A stretch of DNA of 64,000 nucleotides from Psychrobacillus lasiicapitis (GTDB lineage Bacteria; Bacillota; Bacilli; Bacillales_A; Planococcaceae): NCBI RefSeq assembly GCF_006861795.1, contig NZ_VDGH01000006.1:124001-188000 (forward strand), read 5' to 3'. A model generated the notes under the pieces. It was not told where the DNA came from, searched no databases, and saw only the letters and a list, made by a program, of their open reading frames with translations. A program made the position numbers and the translations under genes. Positions 8,153 through 16,262 of this stretch are shown here, piece by piece. Numbering within the stretch: the stretch's first letter is position 1; every line of letters begins with the position of its first letter.

Positions 8153-8857
8153 TTAATGCCCCTCACTTATGAGTTTATATCCTATACCACGGATAGTTAA
8201 CAAAAGTTTAGGATTTCCAGGTTGCACTTCTATCTTTTCACGAAGTTTTCGAATATGAACCATGATCGTATTATCATCTATAAAATGCTCTTCACCCCAA
8301 ACTTGAGCATAAATTTGTTCCTTGGATAGAACTTGTCCTGGATGTTCACAAAAAAGCTGAAGCAAGTGAAAGAGTTTTCCTGTTAAAATCGTTGTATTCC
8401 CAGCAACTGTTAGTTCGGCTGCAGCAATATTGAATTGGAAACGACCGAAGTCAAATACTTGCTTTAATATAGGGGAAGGTGAGGATGATATATATCGTTT
8501 CATCTGCACTTTTACTCGAGCAGCAAGCTCCATTGGGTTAAAAGGTTTTGTAATATAATCATCTGCTCCGTACATAAAGCCACGAAGTTTATCGGCATCG
8601 TTAGCCTTTGCAGTTAAGAAAAAGATAGGAGCATCAGATTTGATGCGTACATTTTTAGCTAAATCAAGACCAGTACCATCAGGTAGCATAATATCGAAAA
8701 TAAAAAGATCATACCTATTCTGTGCTATAAGTGATTTGGCAGCTTGATAACTAGAGCATACATCTATCTGGTTAAAACCTTCTTTTCTTAAAATAATGTC
8801 TACCATGTCTCCGATTGCTTGTTCATCATCCACGACTAAAATTTTCGTATCTAACAC
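8153..8857 (-). CDS. OmpR-family response regulator
   Basis: Receiver domain with ILVVDDE (acidic pocket), DIMLPDG (phosphorylated Asp) and FFLTAKA plus YITKPF (conserved Thr and Lys), then a winged-helix output domain ending with HIRKLREKIEVQPGNPKLLLTIRGIGYKL. The frame is open to TTG at 8872, but a GGAG at 8870-8867 would fall within that coding stretch and lies nine bases before GTG 8857, so I choose GTG 8857 (about 234 residues). It is the cognate partner of the kinase and probably binds the TTTAAG repeats at 6274-6301 and 8875-8891. Confidence 0.92.
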   Translation of the reverse strand: MLDTKILVVDDEQAIGDMVDIILRKEGFNQIDVCSSYQAAKSLIAQNRYDLFIFDIMLPDGTGLDLAKNVRIKSDAPIFFLTAKANDADKLRGFMYGADDYITKPFNPMELAARVKVQMKRYISSSPSPILKQVFDFGRFQFNIAAAELTVAGNTTILTGKLFHLLQLFCEHPGQVLSKEQIYAQVWGEEHFIDDNTIMVHIRKLREKIEVQPGNPKLLLTIRGIGYKLISEGH

Positions 8858-8874
8858 CAATATCCACTCCAAAA

Positions 8875-8891
8875 TTTAAGATTTATTTAAG
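8875..8891 (+). promoter_or_regulatory. TTTAAG direct repeat (response-regulator site candidate)
   Basis: TTTAAG at 8875-8880 and 8886-8891 are 11 bp apart, the same motif and phase as at 6274-6301. It lies between the divergently transcribed response-regulator and DUF418 genes. TATACT at about 8924 could be the -10 for the DUF418 gene. The binding role is inference. Confidence 0.5.
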
Positions 8892-8965
8892 GTATGTTTC
8901 ATTCTGGTATAAGCTTCCTATTTTATACTAACAAATGAGCGATATGAAATTCTAGGAGGTTTTTA

Positions 8966-10156
8966 TTGAAAATGGAAAGAGTGAGATTAATAGACGGCTT
9001 AAGAGGTCTTAGTCTGTTCGGGATACTACTAGCGAATATGCTTATATTTCAATATGGAATGTGGGGAAAAGATGAAATATCTTACTTCTCTTTGTCGAAT
9101 CTAGACACAGGAGCATACAAATTTATAAAAATAGTAGTAGAAGGCAGTTTCATGCCGATTTTTACATTCTTGTTTGGATATTCACTGATCAAACTAGTGG
9201 AATCTTTAAGGAAAAAAGAAGTTAGGGCAAGATGGCATTTAGTCAGACGGTTCTTGCTACTTATTGTACTTGGTATATTGCATAGCACGTATATTTGGGA
9301 GGGCGACATTTTATTTTTCTATGGACTAATGGGTTTCTTTTTATTGTTCTTCATAAACAGAAAGGTAAAAACGCTGATTATATGGGGAGCTATTTTATTC
9401 CTTTTAACCAGTTCCATGAACTATGGGGTGTTGGAAGAAACGAAGGAACTAGAAGAAAAACTTTCGACTTATATAACTAAAACAAATAATATTTATGCAA
9501 ACGGCACTTATTCAGAGATTTCTTATCATCGAAATAATGAAATGCCACCTTTATTTGAAGAGGAATTTCTTATGATTTTCGTGATCATTTTAGCTCCTTT
9601 TGTAACGGCACCACTATTTCTTTTTGGAATGGCGGCAGCAAAGGCAAACTTGTTTACTAGACCACGAAAGGAACAAAAATGGTATAAAGTAGGTGCAGTG
9701 CTCTTGCCGATCGGTCTTGCATTGAAAAGTGCTAGTATCTTACTACAAGAAAATGCTTGGTCTGCAATGTTATTAAATGTTGGTGCCCAGCTTCTATCTG
9801 TTGGATACATATCTCTGTTTGCCCTTCTATTTGTAGCATTCTCTAATTCCAATGTTTTTCTCGCCTTTGAAAGTGTCGGAAAGCTTTCTCTAACGAACTA
9901 TATTATGCAAAGTATCATATGTACATCTATCTTTTACGGCTATGGTTTAGGGTTGTTTGGAAAACTAGGTATGTTAAATAGCATTATACTTGGACTGGGC
10001 GTATTTGTTATACAATGCGTATGTAGTTTCTTGTATTTAAAGAAGTTTAGAAGAGGACCACTCGAATTATTGCTGAGGATTGGAACAAATTTTTCCTTGA
10101 ATGGTTCAGTAAGAACAAGAAAGAAAGTAAAACTTGAAAATACTCCTTCTAGTTAG
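8966..10156 (+). CDS. DUF418 family membrane protein (YeiB-like)
   Basis: A 396-residue polytopic membrane protein. The opening RVRLIDGLRGLSLFGILLAN is the hallmark of YeiB/DUF418 proteins, and the C-terminal part has GKLSLTNYIMQSI and a final G-P-L-E-L-L-L-R stretch, both conserved in the DUF418 domain. The molecular function of the family is not established; a transport role is often proposed. The start is TTG 8966, seven bases after AGGAGG; ATG 8972 is an in-frame alternative. It is divergent from the two-component operon with shared phased repeats, so the regulator probably controls it. Confidence 0.88.
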   Translation: MKMERVRLIDGLRGLSLFGILLANMLIFQYGMWGKDEISYFSLSNLDTGAYKFIKIVVEGSFMPIFTFLFGYSLIKLVESLRKKEVRARWHLVRRFLLLIVLGILHSTYIWEGDILFFYGLMGFFLLFFINRKVKTLIIWGAILFLLTSSMNYGVLEETKELEEKLSTYITKTNNIYANGTYSEISYHRNNEMPPLFEEEFLMIFVIILAPFVTAPLFLFGMAAAKANLFTRPRKEQKWYKVGAVLLPIGLALKSASILLQENAWSAMLLNVGAQLLSVGYISLFALLFVAFSNSNVFLAFESVGKLSLTNYIMQSIICTSIFYGYGLGLFGKLGMLNSIILGLGVFVIQCVCSFLYLKKFRRGPLELLLRIGTNFSLNGSVRTRKKVKLENTPSS

Positions 10157-10171
10157 AAATAGAAGGAGTAT
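10140..10171 (-). terminator. Hairpin between convergent DUF418 and VOC genes
   Basis: ATACTCCTTCTA pairs perfectly with TAGAAGGAGTAT (12 bp). The T run follows on the minus strand side, so it mainly terminates the VOC gene; the stem overlaps the end of the DUF418 coding sequence. Confidence 0.75.
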
Positions 10172-10192
10172 GGATTTATGGTATAAGTATTA

Positions 10193-10561
10193 TCAAGTCC
10201 ACTCTAAAATTTCAATACGATTTCCGAACGGGTCATGAACATAAATCCGATTTGCCCCTGGTAAATCCGTATCTACCATATAACTAACTTCATTTTCTGT
10301 TAAATGTTTTTTCAGCGCCTCCAAATTTTCAACATGAAAAGCTGGATGTGCTTTTTTGGCTGGAGCAAAAGGTTCTTCAATGCCGATGTGAATTTGATAA
10401 TTTGCAAACGCAAACCAAACGCCGCCTTTTTTTCTTAAGGTCTCAGGCTTTTCAATCTCTTGAAATCCTAATATTCCCTTAAAAAAGTTTCTCGCAATTG
10501 TTTCTGAACCTTTAGGAGCTGCGAGTTGAACATGATCGATTGATTTAAAAATAAATGACAT
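10193..10561 (-). CDS. VOC family protein (glyoxalase/bleomycin-resistance fold)
   Basis: A 122-residue single-domain vicinal-oxygen-chelate protein. It opens with the typical IDHVQLAAP strand (His as a metal-ligand candidate), has HPAFHVENLEALKKHL in the middle and ends with RIYVHDPFGNRIEILEW, the D-P-x-G-N-x-I-E motif with the C-terminal Glu ligand. The substrate is not predictable; such genes range from glyoxalases to dioxygenases and resistance proteins. AGGGGG is nine bases before the ATG. It stands alone, converging with the DUF418 gene. Confidence 0.9.
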   Translation of the reverse strand: MSFIFKSIDHVQLAAPKGSETIARNFFKGILGFQEIEKPETLRKKGGVWFAFANYQIHIGIEEPFAPAKKAHPAFHVENLEALKKHLTENEVSYMVDTDLPGANRIYVHDPFGNRIEILEWT

Positions 10562-10760
10562 GATAAATCCCCCTTGATTTGTTCTAGTTTAAGCTTAACC
10601 TAAAGATGGTCATTTGAAAAATCTATTATAATTATCGATTCACATAAGAAAAACCAATGTACAGAGGGCTTTCTATTCCATTGAATGGAGAAGGGCAACT
10701 AAAAGGTGATAAAAGCAATCAATTTAGAAGTAAGATCAACCAAATCAATACCAAGCAACC

Positions 10761-10791
10761 AAAAAAGTTTCCACCCCAAAAAGGTGGAAAC
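10761..10791 (-). terminator. Terminator of the DUF1697 gene
   Basis: GTTTCCACC and GGTGGAAAC form a perfect nine-bp stem, and on the minus strand the stem is followed by TTTTTT. It begins three bases beyond the TAG at 10795, which supports 10795 rather than 10865 as the original gene end. Confidence 0.88.
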
Positions 10792-10794
10792 AGT

Positions 10795-11296
10795 CTACAT
10801 TTTCATCACTATCTTATTCACCGTATTTCGATTTCTAGCGGTAGACGCCATACCAAGCTTTCTTTCAAAAAAAAGCATTGGTAAATTTCGTTTGATGATA
10901 GTTTTTCGACAGGCTAATGATCACATTTCGACGATGCCATACAACAAATTCATCATCTATTAAGCTATCGAGCAATGTCTGTTGATCATCCGAAATTTCA
11001 TTTTCTAAAAACATAACATAGACTTGGTCTTTTAAAAAAATAGGATGTTGTTGAATCTCTTCTAGCTCTGCTTTTGAACGAACTGTAACTGGAATGTCAA
11101 AGCCGTATGTTTCGCGAAGCGCATGCTCAAGCTGTAGAACATCATAAACAATATTATCAAAAATCACATTTCCCGTTTGTATATACGTCCGCACATTTTC
11201 ATACCCCAAATCTTCAAACAGCGCCTTTAAAGATTTCATTTCCACTTTGTTTTTGGCACCCAAATTAATACCACGAAGTAAAGCAACAAATGACAC
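10795..11296 (-). pseudogene. DUF1697 family protein, frameshifted in a T8 run
   Basis: The N-terminal part (VSFVALLRGINLGAKNKVEM, then GYENVRTYIQTGNVIF) is classic DUF1697, a family of unknown function. The frame stops at TGA (10865) directly after KFTNAFF, where a run of eight T (plus-strand A 10867-10874) occurs. With seven T the frame continues as FERKLGMASTARNRNTVNK and ends at TAG 10795, which matches the usual C-terminus and the usual length of about 175 residues. Either a recent mutation, phase variation, RNA-polymerase slippage on the run, or a sequencing error. The start is taken as GTG 11296 (AAGGGG eight bases upstream); ATG 11302 is possible. Confidence 0.85.
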
Positions 11297-11330
11297 GCTC
11301 ATCACCCCTTAGCTAATATCTATTTCTATA

Positions 11331-12086
11331 TTAACCAAGCCACCATATATGCGTACAGCTTAAAACTAACACAAATAAAAATAAAATAACTAACGCCGCG
11401 TCCACTTTTCCAATCGAAATCACTCGAAAATAACTACTTCTTCGTTCGCCGGTAAAACCTCTAGCTTCCATTGCAAATGCCGCTCTCTCTGCTTTTCTGA
11501 CAGCTCCCGCAAGCATAGGTATCAAAATTCTTCGAACACCAAGCAGCCGCTGTAACGTATTTTTCTCCTCGCTCGCACCTCTTAATCGGTGAGCTTGACC
11601 AATTAGTATGAATTCATCTTTCAGGACAGGCAAAAACTGATAACCGACCATGACACCGTACGCAATTTTAGGAGAAAGTTTTAGTTGTTGCATCAAACTT
11701 AAAATGAACGTCACAGGATTCGTTGTCAAAGCGAATAATAAAGATAAACTAGAAAACGCCAATACTCGAAAACTGAGAGACAGTGCGTGATTTAACTGTG
11801 TTTCAGTAATTTGCAAATTCCAAATAGACCATACAACAGATCCGGACCCGTCTTCCGCAAAAACAAGTGTAGTCCAAAAATAACCGAAAGCCGTCACAAA
11901 AAAAGGAAGCATGAACAAAAGCCATTTTTTCCAGTCAATTTCACTAAAAAAGAACTGTAGCACAAGTACACCTACCCAAAATACTAACGGTGTCCAAGGA
12001 TCGAAAAAGAATGCCATAGTGAACATACAAATAGTAATCGCTAAAAACTTTACGGAAGGATTCATTCTATGCAAAGCATTTTTCAC
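11331..12086 (-). CDS. ykoC: ECF transporter transmembrane (T) component, YkoC
   Basis: A 251-residue membrane protein of the CbiQ/EcfT family. It has five or so hydrophobic helices and the A-R-G-type coupling motif EARGFTGE near residue 210, with a related HRLRGA about 45 residues earlier; these contact the ATPases. It links the S component to the ATPase dimer of an energy-coupling-factor importer. It is the last gene of ykoFEDC and overlaps the ATPase gene by 20 bases. Confidence 0.9.
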   Translation of the reverse strand: MKNALHRMNPSVKFLAITICMFTMAFFFDPWTPLVFWVGVLVLQFFFSEIDWKKWLLFMLPFFVTAFGYFWTTLVFAEDGSGSVVWSIWNLQITETQLNHALSLSFRVLAFSSLSLLFALTTNPVTFILSLMQQLKLSPKIAYGVMVGYQFLPVLKDEFILIGQAHRLRGASEEKNTLQRLLGVRRILIPMLAGAVRKAERAAFAMEARGFTGERRSSYFRVISIGKVDAALVILFLFVLVLSCTHIWWLG

Positions 12087-13437
12087 GATGAATCACCTCT
12101 TTTGGAGGGAGCAGATGATGGTCCATCAACAATTGCTCATCACTCCACACTATGTCTGCGTCAAATTTCCCGGTTAACTGTCCATCTTTCATTAATAAAA
12201 TAGAATCAGCCAAACAATTAGCAAATTCCATATCATGTGTAACAATTAAAAACGTTGTACCTTCCCGCGCTCGCTCATCAATTAATTGAAACAACTCCGA
12301 TAAAGCTTTCGCATCCTGACCAGAAGTCGGCTCATCCATTAAAATAACTTCTCGACCGTCTGAAAGCATAGCAGCAATCGCCACTCTCCGCTTTTGCCCA
12401 TGACTCACCGCAAAAGGATGGGAGTCCGCAATAGGAAGTAGCTGCAATCTTGCAATCATTTCCTCCGTATTATTCCCACCACCGAAGCCAACTTCATCTT
12501 GCACCTTTTTGGTGAGAAATAAAAACTCAGGAGACTGTGGAACATATCCTACTAACTTAGGTTCTACAGTCCCGCTAGAAGGAATAAGCTTGCATAATGC
12601 TTTCAACAAAGTCGTTTTTCCGCTACCATTTGGACCTGCAAGCACAGCTACTTCTCCGCGTTTTAATGTGAAACTAGTTTCTTGCAAATAGGTATTTGCT
12701 TGCAGCTTATCAACGACTAGGGAATCGTTTTTCTGTTTACTGCTTTCTCTTTTTATTAAAACAGGAGCAATTTCATTTTTGTTCAATGAAATACTTCTTT
12801 CAAAAAAATCTCCCCATAAATCGAGTCGATGCTCAATGGCAACGATTGTCATCGCGTATTTTTTTTGTAACTCGTCTAACCACTCTACATATTTTTTTGC
12901 AGTAAAGGGATCTAAATGAGAAAGCGGTTCATCTAATAACAAAACTTCCGGTTTCATGATAAGTGCACATGCAGTAGCAATTCGCTGTTTTTGACCACCA
13001 GAAAGCTTTTGGATAACTGCATATCGAAACTCCGTTAAATCAGTTAGTGCCAATACATCACGAATCCTATTCTCCATTTCATCCCGCTTTACATGTAAGT
13101 TTTCCAATGTGAATGCAAGTTCTTCCTCGACTGTTTGCATACAAAATTGGGAATCTGGGTCTTGAAAAACGGTTGCAATGCGATGATTTATTTCCCCGGG
13201 AATAAAAGAAGAGTTGTTTTTCCCAAAAAGTTTCACGGAACCAGACAAAATACCATCGCAATTATCTGGATATAACCGATTGCATATATAAAGTAAAGTC
13301 GTTTTGCCGCAACCGCTTGGACCGGTAATTACTATTCGTTCACCACGCTTAACGGTAAACGAAAGCTCATCCAGTATCCACTTTTCCTCATCTGGATAAC
13401 GAAAACTCACTTTGTCAAAATGGATAACCTCATGCAC
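12067..13437 (-). CDS. ykoD: ECF transporter double ATPase, YkoD
   Basis: Two ABC ATPase domains in one chain. The first has GPSGCGKTT, signature LSGGQKQR and LLLDEPLSHLDP; the second has GPNGSGKTT, a degenerate signature VSHGQKRR and LMDEPTSGQD. This fused arrangement is typical of YkoD, which powers uptake of hydroxymethylpyrimidine/thiamine with YkoE and YkoC. The frame is open to ATG 13476, but GTG 13437 follows AAAGGG at the right distance and gives the usual N-terminus (HEVIHFDKVSFRYP), overlapping the ykoE end by eight bases. Confidence 0.92.
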   Translation of the reverse strand: MHEVIHFDKVSFRYPDEEKWILDELSFTVKRGERIVITGPSGCGKTTLLYICNRLYPDNCDGILSGSVKLFGKNNSSFIPGEINHRIATVFQDPDSQFCMQTVEEELAFTLENLHVKRDEMENRIRDVLALTDLTEFRYAVIQKLSGGQKQRIATACALIMKPEVLLLDEPLSHLDPFTAKKYVEWLDELQKKYAMTIVAIEHRLDLWGDFFERSISLNKNEIAPVLIKRESSKQKNDSLVVDKLQANTYLQETSFTLKRGEVAVLAGPNGSGKTTLLKALCKLIPSSGTVEPKLVGYVPQSPEFLFLTKKVQDEVGFGGGNNTEEMIARLQLLPIADSHPFAVSHGQKRRVAIAAMLSDGREVILMDEPTSGQDAKALSELFQLIDERAREGTTFLIVTHDMEFANCLADSILLMKDGQLTGKFDADIVWSDEQLLMDHHLLPPKEVIHREKCFA

Positions 13438-14011
13438 GAGCCTCACCCTTTTTCGAGCGTGAAATAGCATATCCACGAAGAGAGCCTGTTGCTAATAGTC
13501 CATCTGCCACTGCTTTTCCTCCCATACCAGCAATCATCGCTCCGCTTAATATGCGAATGCCGAGCATTAAAGCAACATAACCAGTGCCATACACCGAAAA
13601 TCCGCCTAAAAAGTATCCGTACACAAAACTAAAAATGGAAGAACCAACACCAGCAAGCATTAGTACCCAAAGATCAAATCGTTTATAGCGTGTCGCTGCA
13701 AAAACAGCTTCCGCTCCTAACCCTTGAATAACACCTGAAAGTATTAGTCGTGGTCCAACTGCATTACCTAGCAAAACCTCAATAGCAGCAGCGATAGTTT
13801 CGGAAACGACAGCGGCACCAGGTTTACGAATAATATACATACAAATAATAGACACGATAAACCAAATACCGAAAATCCATTCATACGCGATTGGACCGAT
13901 AAATCCTGCCCAAATATTGCCGACATGCAAGAACAATAAATAGACAATCCCAAATACTACTGCAAATAAAGACATTAATACAATTTCTTTTAACTTCCAA
14001 GACTTCAACAT
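13430..14011 (-). CDS. ykoE: ECF transporter substrate-binding membrane (S) component, YkoE
   Basis: About 193 residues with six predicted membrane helices, starting LKSWKLKEIVLMSLFAVVFG, and with the family's ETIAAAIEVLLGNAVGP and QGLGAEAVFA motifs. YkoE is the S component for thiamine/HMP. ATG 14011 is chosen because GGAGG lies eight bases upstream; the in-frame ATG at 14026 would overlap that site. It follows ykoF by one base and overlaps ykoD. Confidence 0.92.
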   Translation of the reverse strand: MLKSWKLKEIVLMSLFAVVFGIVYLLFLHVGNIWAGFIGPIAYEWIFGIWFIVSIICMYIIRKPGAAVVSETIAAAIEVLLGNAVGPRLILSGVIQGLGAEAVFAATRYKRFDLWVLMLAGVGSSIFSFVYGYFLGGFSVYGTGYVALMLGIRILSGAMIAGMGGKAVADGLLATGSLRGYAISRSKKGEARA

Positions 14012-14012
14012 A

Positions 14013-14594
14013 TCATTGACCTCCATGGGAAGGGCTATTAATACTCATGGAAACCGTCATGACTAAATGTTTATGCTCTTCAGAACGAGCATGTGTAAAT
14101 GTCTCTTCATAAAAAGCAAAGACGTCATGAATATCTCCGTGAATACCGCTTGCGTAATGCATCGATTCATTGAATACCCCACGCTCTTTAGCACGCTCCA
14201 CTTCTCGGTAAATGACATCCATATAATTCGGATTATTCATCGGATATAATGCAAATTGAGAAGAGACATATTGCTTCGTTGCATCCACATTCGCCACATC
14301 ATCGCCTTTATCTAAATAGACGTCCCCTGCAGTATCTCCAGGACAACCAGCAGAAAAAGTTCCCGATAACGCAACATGCACTCCTGTTTTAGCAGCGTGT
14401 AGCGTTAGTGCTTTTGCGACATTAAATACATGTACTTGCTTTCCGCGAATGACCGTCGATACATCATCTGTATGCATCCACACGTTTGATGTATCCGTTT
14501 CTAGAAGGGCTCCTTTAATCACCGAAATAAAATCATTGGTCATCGGATGTAACGAAAAACGAAATCCGACGATAGGGCTTAAACCGCATTGCAT
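14013..14594 (-). CDS. ykoF: YkoF thiamine/HMP-binding protein
   Basis: About 193 residues, soluble. The sequence shows two similar halves: GFRFSLHPMTNDFISVIKGAL near the start and SQFALYPMNNPNYMDVIYREV near residue 120, which is the tandem-repeat architecture of YkoF that binds two thiamine molecules. In Bacillus it is encoded with the YkoEDC transporter and is thought to hand over or sense the imported pyrimidine. ATG 14594 has GGGAGG at a good distance; a longer frame reaching into the riboswitch is not used. Confidence 0.9.
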   Translation of the reverse strand: MQCGLSPIVGFRFSLHPMTNDFISVIKGALLETDTSNVWMHTDDVSTVIRGKQVHVFNVAKALTLHAAKTGVHVALSGTFSAGCPGDTAGDVYLDKGDDVANVDATKQYVSSQFALYPMNNPNYMDVIYREVERAKERGVFNESMHYASGIHGDIHDVFAFYEETFTHARSEEHKHLVMTVSMSINSPSHGGQ

Positions 14595-14623
14595 AATAAA
14601 AAAACCTCCCGAAAAATTTTCAT

Positions 14624-14654
14624 AAAAAAAGACCACATCCGTGAAGATGCAGCC
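14624..14654 (-). terminator. Terminator of the TPP riboswitch
   Basis: On the minus strand GGCTGCATC pairs with GATGTGGTC (several G-U pairs), followed by seven T. It lies between the aptamer and ykoF, consistent with attenuation of transcription by thiamine pyrophosphate. Confidence 0.75.
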
Positions 14655-14690
14655 ACTTATCCAATATGAAAAACTCGGAAAGTCACCGCA

Positions 14691-14777
14691 CTTCCTCACG
14701 CAGGTATTATCCTGATCGAGTTATAAGGGATCGGAGCAAATGCTCTCATCTCAGCCATAATGGGCACCCCTAGTGCG
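14691..14777 (-). ncRNA. TPP riboswitch (THI element)
   Basis: Read on the minus strand it holds CACTAGGGGTGCCC, GGCTGAGATGAGAG, then CCTGATCAGGATAAT-like text (CGATCAGGATAATACCTGCG) and GTGAGGAAGTG: the conserved thi-box parts in order. It precedes ykoFEDC, as in Bacillus subtilis, and should shut the transporter off when thiamine pyrophosphate is abundant. Confidence 0.95.
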
Positions 14778-14904
14778 AAAAACGGTATGTAGTTTTTTAA
14801 ATGTGCCACAAGTATACCCTATGAAAATAGTAAAGTAAATATAGTTGAAAAATTTCACTAACTCGTCCATCCTTAAATTAGTAGAACGTTTGGAGGTTAG
14901 AACT

Positions 14905-15864
14905 TTGCAAAAAATATTTATCACTCGAAAATTACCAGATGAAATAGTCGATCCATTAAAAGAAAAGTTCGACGTAAAAATGTGGCATAGCGAAGAAATT
15001 CCAATGTCCTATGAGGAATTAAAAACAGAAGCAAAAGACGCGCATGCACTATGGACAATGCTTTCAGATAAAGTGGATCGTGAACTAATAGATAGCCTAC
15101 CAAACTTAAAGGTAATTAGTAACTTAGCAGTTGGCTACAATAATATAGATGTGGAAGCGGCAAAAGAGCGAGGTATCGTCGTCACAAATACACCAGGAGT
15201 TTTAACGGAAACAACAGCTGATCTTACGTTCGCCTTACTTTTAGCGACAGCTAGACGTGTAACAGAAGCAGAAAGTGATCTTCGTTCCGGTAAGTGGAAA
15301 TCATGGACACCGATGGGTCTCACTGGTATGGACGTGTTTGGTGCAACGCTCGGAATTATCGGTATGGGTCGTATAGGTGAAGCAGTAGCAAGACGTGCAA
15401 AAGGGTTTGATATGAAAGTTCTATATCATAATCGTACTCGTAAAATAGAGGCAGAGGAAGAATTCGGTTTTTCGTATGTAGAACTGGACACACTTTTGAA
15501 AGAATCAGATTTTGTTGTTTTGCTAACTCCATTAACAGCGGAAACAAAAGGATTAATTGGTAAAAGAGAGTTAGGATTGATGAAAGAAACAGCAGCAATT
15601 ATTAACGTTGCTCGCGGTGGAATTATCGATGAACAAGCCCTATACGAGGCGCTAACGAAGAATAAAATCTGGGCTGCTGGTCTTGATGTATTTGAAGTTG
15701 AACCAGTGCCAATGGATCATCCACTCCTCACCTTACCGAATGTAACTGTACTACCTCATATTGGTAGTGCAAGTATTCATACACGAATGGCTATGATGCA
15801 GATGAATGCGGAAGCTATTGAAGCCGTGTTGGAAGAAAAAGAACCGAATAATCGAGTAGTGTAA
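14905..15864 (+). CDS. D-2-hydroxyacid dehydrogenase (glyoxylate/hydroxypyruvate reductase type)
   Basis: A 319-residue NAD(P)-dependent dehydrogenase. The Rossmann motif is GIIGMGRIGEAVARRAKGFDM (the G-x-G-x-x-G loop, about residues 150-165), followed by NVARGGIIDEQAL with the catalytic Arg region, and the catalytic His in PHIGSAS near the end. Such enzymes (GyaR/YvcT type) reduce glyoxylate or hydroxypyruvate. TTG 14905 is chosen because GGAGG lies eight bases upstream and the protein then starts at the expected strand (QKIFITRKLP); the frame is open 20 codons further upstream. Single gene with its own terminator, divergent from the thiamine operon. Confidence 0.92.
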   Translation: MQKIFITRKLPDEIVDPLKEKFDVKMWHSEEIPMSYEELKTEAKDAHALWTMLSDKVDRELIDSLPNLKVISNLAVGYNNIDVEAAKERGIVVTNTPGVLTETTADLTFALLLATARRVTEAESDLRSGKWKSWTPMGLTGMDVFGATLGIIGMGRIGEAVARRAKGFDMKVLYHNRTRKIEAEEEFGFSYVELDTLLKESDFVVLLTPLTAETKGLIGKRELGLMKETAAIINVARGGIIDEQALYEALTKNKIWAAGLDVFEVEPVPMDHPLLTLPNVTVLPHIGSASIHTRMAMMQMNAEAIEAVLEEKEPNNRVV

Positions 15865-15868
15865 TTAA

Positions 15869-15914
15869 AGGCATTCTTGAATCGAAAATCAAACGATTCA
15901 AGAATGCCTTTTTT
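15869..15914 (+). terminator. Terminator of the dehydrogenase gene
   Basis: GGCATTCTTGAATCG pairs perfectly with CGATTCAAGAATGCC (15 bp) and is followed by TTTTTT. Confidence 0.95.
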
Positions 15915-16179
15915 GCTAGAAAAGAGCGATATCTTCATTTTTCAATAATGAAACTAAATGCCTGAAGAGGATGAAGAGAAATACATAAGAATTTCCACTA
16001 AACAAATACTTAAGTCCTGAAAAAGGGTCTTTGTCTCTTTAAAAACATATAATCTGTATGCAATTTTCTAACTATTCAATTTGCAATGAAACTTTAACTC
16101 TAGTAACATAAACAGTTATAAATTAGATGCTCCAAAAATATGGGAATTTTGGAAGTGTAATAATTTAAAAGTTTTGTAT
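15915..16179. other. Gene-free AT-rich stretch before the opu operon
   Basis: I see no open frame of useful length, repeat or RNA structure here; the only supported element is the SigB-like promoter at its right end. Confidence 0.5.
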
Positions 16180-16204
16180 GTTTAAACTTATTGATGACGG
16201 GTAT
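16180..16204 (+). promoter_or_regulatory. SigB-type promoter of the opu operon
   Basis: GTTTAA at 16180-16185 and GGGTAT at 16199-16204 are separated by 13 bp, an essentially perfect match to the general-stress sigma-B consensus. Transcription would start near 16212, about 50 bases before the first opu gene. SigB control of osmoprotectant uptake is known in Bacillus for other opu genes. Confidence 0.75.
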
Positions 16205-16262
16205 TAAGAGGAGGATAGGACTGTGCGTCTAATTTAAAAAGAGAGAATAGGGGTAGAAACTT

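Noticed and set aside
10657-10963. Plus-strand frames opposite the DUF1697 gene
   Set aside because: They overlap the restored DUF1697 C-terminus and its terminator on the other strand and have no ribosome sites.
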